Positions 1 through 10,400 of a DNA stretch of 64,000 bases are shown here, piece after piece. Position 1 is the first letter of the stretch; each line of letters opens with the position of its first letter. The notes beneath the pieces are model-generated. The model was given only the letters and a program-made list of their open reading frames with translations. It was not told where the DNA came from and ran no database searches. The stretch comes from JAJFUV01 sp964384215 (GTDB lineage Bacteria; Acidobacteriota; Terriglobia; Bryobacterales; Bryobacteraceae), in assembly GCA_964384215.1 (NCBI GenBank), contig CAYLLB010000001.1, positions 62,001 to 126,000 on the forward strand. The letters are read 5' to 3'. A program made the translations under genes and the position numbers.

Positions 1-3000
1 ACGTTCCCGCTGATTCCCATCGGCACTTACAAGATCGGGATTCAGCACCCTGGGTTCAAGGCTTTCGAGCAGACCCGCATCGAGCTTCAGGTCAACGACA
101 ACGCGAAGATTGACGTCACGCTCGAGGTGGGCGACGTAAACACTCGCGTGCAGGTGGAGGCCGTTGGTATGACGGTGGAAACCAGCAGCGCCACCATCAA
201 GAACGTCGTGGATGGCAAGCGGGTTTTGGAACTGCCGTTGAACGGCCGCAATGTGCTGCAACTCGGACTGCTGGTCCCCGGTGCCGTCAACGCGGGCGGC
301 AGCGTGACAGGGGGCGCCAAGAGCCCCGCGGACAACCAGCAGTTTTCGATCAACGGCTCGCGGCAGAACACCACAAGGTTTACGTTGGACGGCGGGGACA
401 ACCAGGACAACCTGACCAACGTAAACGGGCCGTATCCTTTCCCGGACGCGGTAGATGAGTTCTCGGTGCAGACAAGCAACATGAGCGCGGAGGTCGGCAA
501 GAGTTCGGCCGCGGCCGTGAACGTGGTCACCAAGAGTGGAACGAACGAATTCCACGGGGGCGGCTTCTGGTTCCTGCGGAATTACAGTGTGAACGCCGGC
601 AGCTACTTCCTGCATCAGTCCGACGATCTCAAGCGAAATCAGGCCGGTTTCACGCTCGGCGGACCGGTTGTGAAGGATAAGTTGTTTTTCTTTGGGGGGA
701 TTCAAAGAACGTGGTACCGGCGTTCGCCGACGGAGCAGAAGGCTTTGACCATGCCCGCCGCCCATCGCACCGGAAATTTCTCGGACCTGCTCTCCAGATC
801 GAAACCGGTCACGCTTCTTGATCCGACCACGGGCCAGCCTTTCTCAGGCAACCTGATTCCTTCAAGCCGCTTTTCGCCGGCGGGGCAAAACCTGATAAAG
901 CTGTCGCCCGTTCCAGGCTCAGACGGCTATACCCGCTGGAGGAGCGTGACGACGGAAGATCCCCGAGAGTACATTTTCCGAACTGATTGGCGGCCCAGCG
1001 CCAAACACAGTCTGCTTGCACGGTATCTGCAGAACACGGACCCCACCATCGTCGCCTTCGATCCGACCAACATCCATTCCGTAGCCCAATCGCAGTGGTC
1101 ATTCAGCAAGAATGCCACGATGGGTTACACCTTGGTTCTCTCTCCGACGGTCATCGCGGACACCCATGCCACCATGTCTCGCACCACCGGTACTCGCGGC
1201 TACAACTTCCCGTACACCATTGCGGACTTTGGCGTGAAGGTGAACCCGACCTCAAACCAGATTTCGGTCGGCTTTAGCGGGACGAGCGGAACCAGCGCGC
1301 CGTCGACGCCAAACCCGCCCGCGGTTTTCGCCCGAACGAATATCGAATTGACACACGCATGGCGCTGGATCAAGGGGCGTCACAGCATGGCGGTGGGAGC
1401 GGACATCATGTTCTCCCGGTACAACGAGTACAACACGTTCCACGGGTCCGGGGTCTACAGCTTCAATGGAAGGTACACCAACTATGACGAGGCCGACTAC
1501 ATCCTGGGTCTGATGAGTGCGTTCGACCAGAGCAACGGTGAAAACGAAGCTCGCCGTTACCACTACCAGGGCTTCTACTTCAACGATGCGATGCGCATCT
1601 CCCGGCGCGTCACGCTGAATTACGGAGTCCGTTGGGAACCGTACACGCCGATGACGGACCTGCAGGACCGGCAGGTTCAATTCCGGATCGACGACTACAA
1701 AAAGAATTTGAAGTCGCAGCGTTACGTGAACGCGCCTCGCGGTCTCTTCTACCCGGGAGACAGCGTGTCGGGATACACGATTCCGAAGTGCGGCGTCGAG
1801 GCCAGCAAAAAGCAGTTCGCGCCGCGGATCGGGATCGCGTGGGACGTGAAAGGCGACGGGAGAACCAGTCTGCGCGCCGGTTATGGCATTTTCTATGACG
1901 TCCCTATGATGTATGCCCTCAACAACATGAACCTGCAAACGCCGTTCAGTTTCACGGTTGCTTTCCAGGACGGGCTCTTTGACGATCCGTACCGCGGGCG
2001 CCAGAACTACAATTTGTTCCCGTTCTCCGGCGATTTTGACAAGAACACGCCGTTCCAGCTTCCGACCTCGGCCGTCGTCTACCAGCCTACGCTGAAGCTG
2101 CCCTATACGCAAAACTGGAACGTGACCTTGGAGCGGGGCATCGCCGATTGGACCTTCCAGGCAAGCTACGTGGGGAGCAAAGCATCGCAATTGACGTCGG
2201 ACATCCAGCTGAACGCTCCCATCTATAACTACAACCTGGATCCCGATCCCACCAAGAATCTGGCCTTGAACCGGAGCAGCGTGAACCAGCGCCGGCCGAT
2301 GCAGGAGTTCTCCAGTGTCTCCGGCGTCTTCAATGGCCCAAACTCGATCTACAACGGATTGCAGACTTCGGCGAGGAAACGATTCAGTCAGGGCTTCAGC
2401 GTTCAGGCGTCGTACACATTCTCCAAGGTGCTCGACTACCGCTCCACAAACAATGAAGCGTCCACCGGGAGCGTCTGGAATCCGACCAACTGGCGGATGC
2501 AACGAGGTCCTTCCGATTACGACCGGACCCACCTTTTCGTCAGCTCCTTCGTGTGGAATCTGCCGAAGCTCGGAAAGGCGCTGAAATCCCCCTACCTCGG
2601 GATCATCACCGACGACTGGCAGTTCAGCGGCATTCACAGCAGGAACACGGGTGGGCCGCTGAGTTTCACGAGCACCAACGATGCCATGGCGAGCGGAGGG
2701 ACTGCGCTCGCTGTAATCTCCGGCAACCTGTTCCTTCCAAACGATCGTCCTCGGGGACAACGCATTGCCCAGTACTTCAATACTGCAGCGGTGCAACAGG
2801 CGCAGCCCGGTACATGGGGCAGCGCGGGGCGCGGCATCCTACGTGGACCCGGCGGCTCCGGCACGGACGTCAGCATGTCGAAGGCCTTCCCGATGAGATT
2901 CATCAAGGAGAGCATGAGCACAACGTTCCGCGCGGAGTTCTTCAGCCTGTTCAATCACCCGCAGATCGGCAGTCCGGAAGTTCGTCTCGGCCGCGCCACC

Positions 3001-3066
3001 TTCGGCCAGATCACCGCAGTCGGCGGGACGCGGGTGCTCCAGTTCAGCCTGAAAGTCGGATTCTGA
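1..3066 (+). CDS. TonB-dependent receptor, Oar-like (5' end outside window)
   Basis: The reading frame is open from the first base to a TGA at 3064-3066, so at least 1021 residues of a larger protein are present. The first ~45 residues look like the end of a carboxypeptidase-regulatory-like beta-sandwich (GTYKIGIQHPGFKAF, then a VTLEVGDV strand). A plug-like domain follows with ELPLNGRNVLQL and the run FTLDGGDNQDN. The rest is a long beta-barrel rich in alternating aromatic strands that ends in LQFSLKVGF, the terminal Phe expected of an outer-membrane barrel. The family imports or binds polymers at the outer membrane, driven by TonB. The next genes encode glycan-degrading enzymes, so a sugar-related substrate is likely, but that is inferred. 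The start codon, signal peptide and true length are not visible. Confidence 0.9.
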   Translation, partial: TFPLIPIGTYKIGIQHPGFKAFEQTRIELQVNDNAKIDVTLEVGDVNTRVQVEAVGMTVETSSATIKNVVDGKRVLELPLNGRNVLQLGLLVPGAVNAGGSVTGGAKSPADNQQFSINGSRQNTTRFTLDGGDNQDNLTNVNGPYPFPDAVDEFSVQTSNMSAEVGKSSAAAVNVVTKSGTNEFHGGGFWFLRNYSVNAGSYFLHQSDDLKRNQAGFTLGGPVVKDKLFFFGGIQRTWYRRSPTEQKALTMPAAHRTGNFSDLLSRSKPVTLLDPTTGQPFSGNLIPSSRFSPAGQNLIKLSPVPGSDGYTRWRSVTTEDPREYIFRTDWRPSAKHSLLARYLQNTDPTIVAFDPTNIHSVAQSQWSFSKNATMGYTLVLSPTVIADTHATMSRTTGTRGYNFPYTIADFGVKVNPTSNQISVGFSGTSGTSAPSTPNPPAVFARTNIELTHAWRWIKGRHSMAVGADIMFSRYNEYNTFHGSGVYSFNGRYTNYDEADYILGLMSAFDQSNGENEARRYHYQGFYFNDAMRISRRVTLNYGVRWEPYTPMTDLQDRQVQFRIDDYKKNLKSQRYVNAPRGLFYPGDSVSGYTIPKCGVEASKKQFAPRIGIAWDVKGDGRTSLRAGYGIFYDVPMMYALNNMNLQTPFSFTVAFQDGLFDDPYRGRQNYNLFPFSGDFDKNTPFQLPTSAVVYQPTLKLPYTQNWNVTLERGIADWTFQASYVGSKASQLTSDIQLNAPIYNYNLDPDPTKNLALNRSSVNQRRPMQEFSSVSGVFNGPNSIYNGLQTSARKRFSQGFSVQASYTFSKVLDYRSTNNEASTGSVWNPTNWRMQRGPSDYDRTHLFVSSFVWNLPKLGKALKSPYLGIITDDWQFSGIHSRNTGGPLSFTSTNDAMASGGTALAVISGNLFLPNDRPRGQRIAQYFNTAAVQQAQPGTWGSAGRGILRGPGGSGTDVSMSKAFPMRFIKESMSTTFRAEFFSLFNHPQIGSPEVRLGRATFGQITAVGGTRVLQFSLKVGF

Positions 3067-3113
3067 CCTGTGCGGGGGACTTGGGACGAGGCCGGAGTGA
3101 TAGACTTCGGCCT

Positions 3114-4610
3114 ATGAATTCGACACGGCGCGACTGGTTTGCGGTGCAGGCAGCGGCGGCACTGTGGCCTGTGATCAATGTCCGGGATCACGGCGCGGCC
3201 GGCGATGGAAGCCGTTTGGATTCGACCGCCATCCAGCACGCCATCGACGCGGCGGCGCGGCAGGAAGGCGGCACGGTTTATGTTCCGGCGGGCCGGTACC
3301 GTTGCGGCACGCTGCGCCTGGCCAGCCACGTGACGCTTTGGATTGAGGCGGGCGCCGTGCTGCGCATGAGCGAGCGCGACGACGACTTCGAGCCGCCGGA
3401 GACACTGCCGTATCAACCCAACGCCGATCGGGCGACTTCTCGTTTCCGCCACGCGCTCTTGTATGGCGAAGGGCTCGAGCACATAACCATTCGCGGGGAA
3501 GGGCGCATCGATTGCGGCCCCAAGCGCAGTGGCGGCCCCAAGCCGATCTCATTGAAGCGATGCCGGGATGTCGCCATTCTCGGCATCACTTCGGAGAACG
3601 CGTCCAGTTACAACATCAGCATGCTGGGTTGTGAAAGGGTGGTGATCGACGGGGTCACCATCCTCAACGGATACTCCGACGGCATCGACCCCGACTGCTG
3701 CCGGTCGGTGCGCATCGCCAACTGCTTCGTCGAGTCGGTGGACGACGCGATCGTTCTGAAAGCCAGCCCGGCGCTGGGTGAGGTGGGGCATACCGAGCAC
3801 GTAACGGTTACCAACTGCGTGCTGCGCACGGCCAGCATTCATCTGAAGTGCGGCACCGAGAGCCTGGGCGACTTCCGCAACATCACGTTCTCGAACTGCA
3901 CGTTGATCGGAGGCATGGGCGGGCGGCACGGGAATCCCGGCGTCGCGCTGTACAGCGTAGACGGCGGCACGCTGCGGGGCGTGGCTGTCTCGAATATCAC
4001 GATGGAAAACGTCGGCGTACCGCTGGCGCTGCGTTTGGGCGCACGCGGACGAGGTCAGCCGGCGCCGATACCCGGACGGTTGGAGGACGTCGCGTTCTCG
4101 AACATTGTGGCCATTGGTGCGAAGCGTCCCAGCCCGTTTTGCGGCATCCCGGGAGCGGTGATCCGCAACGTGACGGTGTCGAATGTTCGCATTCGGGTGT
4201 CGCGGGCGGCACAGGGGCCGGCAGCGCTCGAAGACGTGCCGGAAAAGGCAGCGGAGTATCCCGACCCTACGATGTTCGGCGAACTGCCGGCCTTCGGCAT
4301 GTACCTGCGGCATGCGGCGGGCGTTACGCTGCGCGATATCCATTTGGAAGGCGCCGAGGGGGATGCTCGTCCGGCGCTTGTGGCCGATGATGTCGATGAA
4401 TTAAGACTGCTGGCTCCGTGCGCGCCGTCTTACCGCCTGCACAACGTGCGGCGCGCCGAGGTGCTCGATTTCAGCGGGAGGGCGCGCGTGGGAATTAGCG
4501 GCAAGGATACGCGCGAAGTGGCGCTGCGTCCAGCGGGCGCCAGGCGGCCCGAAGAATACCTGGACCAGGGCCAAGAAGTGCCCGCCGGCGAGGTCACTTG
4601 CCGCCCATGA
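3114..4610 (+). CDS. Glycoside hydrolase family 28-like (polygalacturonase-type) beta-helix protein
   Basis: 498 residues from ATG 3114, 47 bases after the receptor stop. The open frame extends further upstream, but only inside the receptor gene, so I take this ATG. The opening DHGAAGDGSRLDSTAIQHAI is the classic start of pectin-lyase-fold enzymes, and YVPAGRYRCGTL follows. The middle has repeated beta-helix turns. The likely catalytic Asp cluster is SDGIDPDC near residue 185 with VDDAIVLK about 20 residues later, corresponding to the NTD and DD motifs of GH28. The usual GHG motif is replaced by a stretch ending in KCGTES. The family hydrolyses galacturonan-type pectin. The N-terminus (STRRDWFAVQAAAALWPV) resembles a short twin-arginine export signal. 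Substrate is inferred from family only. Confidence 0.82.
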   Translation: MNSTRRDWFAVQAAAALWPVINVRDHGAAGDGSRLDSTAIQHAIDAAARQEGGTVYVPAGRYRCGTLRLASHVTLWIEAGAVLRMSERDDDFEPPETLPYQPNADRATSRFRHALLYGEGLEHITIRGEGRIDCGPKRSGGPKPISLKRCRDVAILGITSENASSYNISMLGCERVVIDGVTILNGYSDGIDPDCCRSVRIANCFVESVDDAIVLKASPALGEVGHTEHVTVTNCVLRTASIHLKCGTESLGDFRNITFSNCTLIGGMGGRHGNPGVALYSVDGGTLRGVAVSNITMENVGVPLALRLGARGRGQPAPIPGRLEDVAFSNIVAIGAKRPSPFCGIPGAVIRNVTVSNVRIRVSRAAQGPAALEDVPEKAAEYPDPTMFGELPAFGMYLRHAAGVTLRDIHLEGAEGDARPALVADDVDELRLLAPCAPSYRLHNVRRAEVLDFSGRARVGISGKDTREVALRPAGARRPEEYLDQGQEVPAGEVTCRP

Positions 4611-4631
4611 ACGTTTCTTTCGGAGAATAAT

Positions 4632-7436
4632 GTGCGATTCATCAGAACCTGGCATTCATTGTTGTCGTGCGTGCTGCTCGCTGGCGCGAGCGCATTTGGC
4701 GCGACGCAGTCTCTCAACGGCACCTGGCAATTTACGCTGGCGCGCGACGCGGGCGAGGTGATGCGACTGGAACAGTCGTTCCACAAGCCGGAATTCGACG
4801 CGGGCTCATTTCGCCCCATCCGCGTTCCCGCGAACTGGGCCATGGAAGGATTCGAGGAGCCGCAATACGGGCGGATGAAGGACGCCGGCACCGGCTTCTA
4901 CCTGCACCGCTTCCAGGCGCCCGCTGAATGGAAGGACCGGCGCGTGCTGCTGCACTTCGATGGTGTGTGGGACTCGGCGGAGGTGTGGTTGAACGGCGTG
5001 AACCTGGGGCGGCACGACAGCGGCTTCACGAGTTTTGCCTTCGAGATTCAGAATGCGATCAAGCTGGGAGAGAGCAACACGCTGGCCGTCGAAGTGCGCC
5101 AGACCACGCGCGACTACCTGTTCGACACGAACGACGATTGGTCGCTCGGAGGCATCTACCGCGATGTGTGGACCGAGTGCATGCCGCGGGAGCGCTACAT
5201 CGACCACGTCGACAGCTGGGTGAAGTTCGACGACCTGTTTCGCGACGCGGATCTTCACATACGCGCGCTGGTCCATCAGACACGCGTAGCCGCGCTCGTG
5301 GCCGTGCCGTATGAGCTGCGAGCCACGCTCACCGCGGCGGATGGGCGCGTCGCCGGTGAAGCGGTCATCCCTTCCGACCCGCATCGCGACACGGGCCGCG
5401 AGCACCTGTTCAAGCTGCATGTGCGCGCGCCGAAGCATTGGACGGCAGAGACTCCGAACCTCTACACGCTTCGCCTGGAGTTGCTCGAAAACGGGAAAGC
5501 CGCGCAAGCAAGCGAACATCGCGTGGGCTTCCGCGAGGTTTCCACCAAGGGCGGCGTGCTTCGCCTCAACGGGCAGCCCATCAAGCTGCGAGGCGCGTGC
5601 CGGCACGACGAGCACCCGGACGTGGGCATCGCCACGCGGCGCGAGCACTGGCTCCAGGATCTGCGCCTCATGAAGCAGGCCAATATCAACGCCATTCGCA
5701 TGGTGCACTATCCGCCCGCCGTCGGGTTCTTGGATCTCTGCGACGAGATGGGCATGTACATTCTGGACGAGGTGCCCATGGGCTGGGGCGGCGATCTCGG
5801 CGTGGATCCTTCCTTTGCCGGCGCGGCCATGCTGCGCACCTATGAAACTATCGCGCGGGACCGCAATCATCCTTCCGTCATTATTTGGGACGTGGGCAAC
5901 GAGAACGCCATCACACCACTGCACATGGCAGCCGTGCGGTACATCAAAGGAAGTGATCCGACGAGGCCGGTGCTTTTCCCATGGCATGCCGAGGATTGGC
6001 TGCCACCGGAAGTGGATATCCAAGCGCCTCACTATCCGGCGACGGCGCTGGCCGAGTCCATCGTTTCCCGCGCCACCCGGCCCGTTATCGCCACCGAGTA
6101 CTCCCACGCGCTTTCGGAGTACGGCTTCGGCGACCACGCCGCGCACTGGGAGGCCCTCAGCAGGCCGCCGTCCGGCGCGGGGGGAACTATCTGGATGTGG
6201 CAGGACCAGGGACTCTGGCAAACGCGCCGCACGGCGTCGGGCACGAAGAAGGAGATGCTGCTGTTGATGGACGGCAGCGACGGCATCGTCACGGCCGAAC
6301 GCAAGCCACAGCGCGACCTATGGGAAGCCAAAGCGGTCTACGCGCCGGTCCGTGTGCTCGTGGAGAGATTGGATGTTGGGGACGGACCGCACACTGTCTC
6401 CGTCCCGGTGCGCAACGACTTCGACTTCACGGACCTCGATCAGGTGACCGTCCGCTGGAAGCAGTTCGCGGGTGAGCGAGAGGTGAAGCGGGGCGAGGCG
6501 CGATTGAAGGCCGCTCCGCACACGACAACCTCGCTGGATTTTCCGGTGAACTGCGAGCCGGCGCTGGCGTGTTACGCGCACATCTCGTTTGCGCGTTCCG
6601 ATGGCAGCTCGATCGCGGAACACAGCGTGGAGTTCGCCGACCCCGCGCCCGTTTCCGCTCCGCCTGCGAGCGCGCGCCTAAAACGCGGCAAGACCGTGGC
6701 GCTTGAAGTGCGTGGCTCCACTTACGAATTCGATCCGGCGACGGGGTTGCTCGTATCGGCGACGGCGAAAGGCCGAACGTTAATTCAGGGCATGCGGCCC
6801 ACCATTTGGCGCCCGCTGAACGCCAACGAGCGCAACATTTACACCCGCCGTTTCATCGACCCCGGGAAGTTTCCTGATCTCGACAAGCATACGATTCGCG
6901 TGAAGAAGTGGCGCGCCACCGCCGGTAGCATCGAGGCGGAAACCGAGCACGTCGCCGACGAGCGCAACAAGTTCAATGTGCGCTGGTCCTACACGCCGCT
7001 TGCCGACGGCTCGCTCAAGATCGCTTACGCGATCACGCCCCAGGTCGAAGTGCCGTGGGTCCCGGAAGCGGGCTTGGAACTGAAGACGGATGCGGGGCTG
7101 GACAAACTGCGCTGGCTGGGGCTTGGCCCACTGGATTCATTCCCGAACTTGAAGGCGGCGGTGATGTTCGGCGTATGGAGGTTGAATGCCGGGGAAGCAG
7201 CGGGCGTGAAGTCCGGCGTGCGGTGGGCGGAACTCACGATGGCGGACAATACGGGTGTGCGTGTCGAAGGCAGCCCGTACACGCGCGTGGTAGCCCCGGG
7301 AACATGGCGCTTGTTGAACGCCGTCGAAGGCCGGCCCTCCGCCAAATTTCAGCGCGCTGAGAAGGCCGAGGATCATCTGGATGCGATCGCCGGCCCCAAG
7401 TTCTCCGGGAGCTTCACTCTACGTCTGATGCCTTGA
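4632..7436 (+). CDS. Glycoside hydrolase family 2 protein (beta-galactosidase-like), secreted
   Basis: 934 residues from a GTG start. AGGAG-like bases (GGAGA at 4622-4626) lie just upstream, and a signal peptide with a hydrophobic core (LLSCVLLAGASAFG) follows, so export is likely. Order of domains: jelly-roll sugar-binding domain from LNGTWQF, immunoglobulin-like domain, then the TIM barrel. The acid/base Glu is in WDVGNENA (about residue 425) and the nucleophile Glu in VIATEYSHA (about residue 490). The C-terminal third resembles the beta-galactosidase small-chain region. GH2 covers beta-galactosidase, mannosidase and glucuronidase activities, and I cannot choose between them from sequence alone. 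It lies 21 bases after the GH28-like gene and is probably cotranscribed. Its 3' end overlaps the convergent protease gene by 23 bases. Confidence 0.88.
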   Translation: MRFIRTWHSLLSCVLLAGASAFGATQSLNGTWQFTLARDAGEVMRLEQSFHKPEFDAGSFRPIRVPANWAMEGFEEPQYGRMKDAGTGFYLHRFQAPAEWKDRRVLLHFDGVWDSAEVWLNGVNLGRHDSGFTSFAFEIQNAIKLGESNTLAVEVRQTTRDYLFDTNDDWSLGGIYRDVWTECMPRERYIDHVDSWVKFDDLFRDADLHIRALVHQTRVAALVAVPYELRATLTAADGRVAGEAVIPSDPHRDTGREHLFKLHVRAPKHWTAETPNLYTLRLELLENGKAAQASEHRVGFREVSTKGGVLRLNGQPIKLRGACRHDEHPDVGIATRREHWLQDLRLMKQANINAIRMVHYPPAVGFLDLCDEMGMYILDEVPMGWGGDLGVDPSFAGAAMLRTYETIARDRNHPSVIIWDVGNENAITPLHMAAVRYIKGSDPTRPVLFPWHAEDWLPPEVDIQAPHYPATALAESIVSRATRPVIATEYSHALSEYGFGDHAAHWEALSRPPSGAGGTIWMWQDQGLWQTRRTASGTKKEMLLLMDGSDGIVTAERKPQRDLWEAKAVYAPVRVLVERLDVGDGPHTVSVPVRNDFDFTDLDQVTVRWKQFAGEREVKRGEARLKAAPHTTTSLDFPVNCEPALACYAHISFARSDGSSIAEHSVEFADPAPVSAPPASARLKRGKTVALEVRGSTYEFDPATGLLVSATAKGRTLIQGMRPTIWRPLNANERNIYTRRFIDPGKFPDLDKHTIRVKKWRATAGSIEAETEHVADERNKFNVRWSYTPLADGSLKIAYAITPQVEVPWVPEAGLELKTDAGLDKLRWLGLGPLDSFPNLKAAVMFGVWRLNAGEAAGVKSGVRWAELTMADNTGVRVEGSPYTRVVAPGTWRLLNAVEGRPSAKFQRAEKAEDHLDAIAGPKFSGSFTLRLMP

Positions 7437-10400
7437 GCACCCGAGCGGCCACGCGAATGGCCAGAACGCCGATGAGCGCCGCGACCAACGCCGCCGCCGC
7501 GCCATTCCAGCGGAACCACGGCGAGGGTTGTTCGATCAGGGTAGCCGCGCGCGAGGCCGCATCCATCCAGAAGACGGCCACGCCGAAACCGATCAAGTCC
7601 GCGCCGCGCGTCCTCACGAGCGCATAGAACAATGCCATCCAGGCCGCCAGGACGACGACGCCGATGGCGAACTGCGCGGGCGTAAGAGCGCGGCCAAGCG
7701 CGGCCACAACAGCCACTGACGCCAGGACCGCCAGGCGCACACGCGGTGCCAGCAGTTTTGCCGCGGCGCTCAGGATGATCGCCGCGGCAGCCAGATAGCC
7801 CAGCGCGGCGAACACGGACTGTGCCAGCACAGCGAATCCGGGCAGCCAGACGTCGGTGCCTGCGATGCTCCACATGCGTACGCTCAAACGCGGCCCCGCG
7901 GCCAAGTCACCCACCGCGGCCGCCGCTCGCGCAAAGCCTCCTACCACCAACGCCAGCGCGACGGTAGTGGGCAGCGACGGCGTTGTCAGATGCCGCTCTC
8001 CGATTCCCACGCGCAGAAAGACATCCACGGCCAGCGCGCCCAGCAAGCCGGCTCCAGCATAGAACAGCACGCCGATAAGCCGTGTGACGGCCATCTGGGC
8101 AAGGAAGTTCGCCAGCGGTTTGGCAGTGTCGTAATCGGAGAGATAGGAAGGCCACTGATTCAGGTACGCCAGCAAGGCCAGTCCGCACGTCGCGGCGGCG
8201 ACTGTAAGGTACAGGCGCCGGCGGTAGGTATGCCCCGGCAGGCGCTTGATGAAGACGACGATCAGCGCCAGCGAGAGTGCGCCGAGCAACCCCACCGTGA
8301 GGAAGCCCTGCACGCGCGGGCGCGTGAATTCGCGCAGCCACTCTTCGGGAAGCTTGAGGAAGCGGCGGAAACTGGAAGGCTCGTTGCCCTGGACCGCGAT
8401 TGAGATCCGCGCTTTCGCTTCGCCCATTCTGAAATCGGGATCTTCCCACACGAAGCTGTGGTCGGTACGGTTGTCCTTCTTTTCGGTTGCGGCATCCAGC
8501 GCGCGGTAACGGCCGAGATCGACCTGCTGCACCTCGGCGGCGTAGCGCAGGGCGATGGCGCGCGCTTCATCGGCGGTGAGGTTCGCGCCGGGAGCCTTTT
8601 CGTCCAGCACGTGATCGACGCGGAAAGCCCGGCCGCCGGCATTCACGAATACGCGCCACTCTTCCTTCCTCAAGGGTTGAAAGTAGCGGACCACCCACAC
8701 GCCCGTGGTGGTGCGGTCGCGCACGGCATTGTTCGCCGCTGCTGAGCCGGACAGGCGCCGCAAATACTCGAAGTCGGCAGGTTGAAAATTCGTGACGAAT
8801 TCGGAGACCCGCCGCCACTCGTCCGGCTTGAGGTTTCGGGCTGCCATGGCGTGGTCGGCGGCGGTCTGGGCCTGACACCTGGTCACTGTGATGCGCACGA
8901 AATCGCCGAATTCGAAAGGATGCACCGCGACAATGGCGATGGCACCGAGGGCGGCGGCAACCATCAGCCACTTAGCGCTCCACAGCCGGGCGGGAGGCTG
9001 CGCGGCGGGGGCGGGTGCCGCGGCGGGTTCCAAGGCGGCCGGTTGAGCGGGAGACTCAGCGGGAAGCGTCCCCTCGTTCAGCGCCTCGGGCACGGTGACG
9101 AAACCCTTGTTCCTGCGGTACGAAACCAGCGAGATGACCAGCGGCGCCAGGATCGCGGCCACCACCACCAGGCCGCTCAACTGGAAGTACCCGCTCTCGC
9201 TGCGGAACAGGAACATCCCGATCAACACCGCATCCACCGTGAAATGCCAGATGAGCGTACACAGGATGCCGAAGCGCATCATCAGAAAGCCCGCCGCTAT
9301 GCCGATCACACCCACTTCGATGCCTCGGATGTAGCCGGGTTGCTGGGGGTAGTTGGAATGCAGGAAGCCCCATACGAACGCCGGGATCACGACGGCCAGC
9401 CAACGCCACTTCACGATGCGCTCGAGTGCGGGAATGGCGAAGAGACGGAACCAGAATTCCTCCGAGGTCGACGCGAGCAGCGCAATGGCCACCGGGTAAA
9501 TCCACGGCAGCATTGTGGAGAGCAGATCCGAATACTCGATTTCCTGCGGACTCCAGACTCCGAATCTCCGTCCAATCAGGTAGAACGCGACCACGAACGC
9601 GATGTGCGCGGCGGCGAAAGCGTACCCCACCACGCAGGCGTTGAACGCTCGTTTCGTGCGGAGACCGCGCCAGGCAAAGCCCGATGCGAGCGACAACTGG
9701 TTCGGCTGTGCGCTCCGGTAGAGCGGTTCGCCGGCGGCCGCCGCGAGAATCACGTAAAGAAACACGAATACACCCGCGCCCAACCCGCGCAGCAGTCCGA
9801 TGGTCAGCGTCTCATGGTAGGGCGTGCTGGTGGAGGTCTGGTCGATGAAGAACGGGAGCTGGTTCCACTCGTTCAGCATCATCATGACGCCCACGACGAG
9901 GGACACCAGAACAACCGGACGCCAGTCCAGGCTTTTGCGGCGGATCCAGATGATGATGAGCACTACCGCTCCCAGAATCATGGGCACGTAAAAACCGGTG
10001 GCAATCTGCGCGTACAGGTCGTTCGCGGCGCGCATGGTGGCGAAGTCGCGCTTCCACTTCTCGGGCACGTAGAGGAATTCCTGGTAGGCACCCACCTGGT
10101 CGCCCTGCACGGTGACGCTGCGGCGGTTGGTGGCTTCCTTCGCTTTGAAGCCCTCCTGTTCCCAGGTGAAGAGGTAGTCGTAGCGGTTGGGGCGCTCCTT
10201 CAGCTGTTCTTCGATGAACCGTTGCGGCGCCGTGGTTTGCTGGCGGAGGAAGTTCTCCGCGATGGCCCGCGCCTGCTCCTTGGTGAGCCGCGCTCCGGCG
10301 GCGTCTTCGCGTATCTGGTGCTCGAAGCCCACTAGCCGTCCCTCGGGACTCAGCCACACGGTCATCTCTTCCTTCTCCGGTGGACGGAACCATCGCGCGC

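Noticed and set aside
1252..2796. Long open frame of 514 codons on the minus strand inside the receptor gene
   Set aside because: It is entirely antisense to the clear TonB receptor, has no recognisable domain and shows the Arg/Val-rich composition of a frame shadow in GC-rich DNA.
8782..10335. Open frame of 517 codons on the plus strand inside the large protease gene
   Set aside because: His/Gly/Arg-rich antisense shadow without domain; the minus-strand gene has membrane helices and protease motifs.
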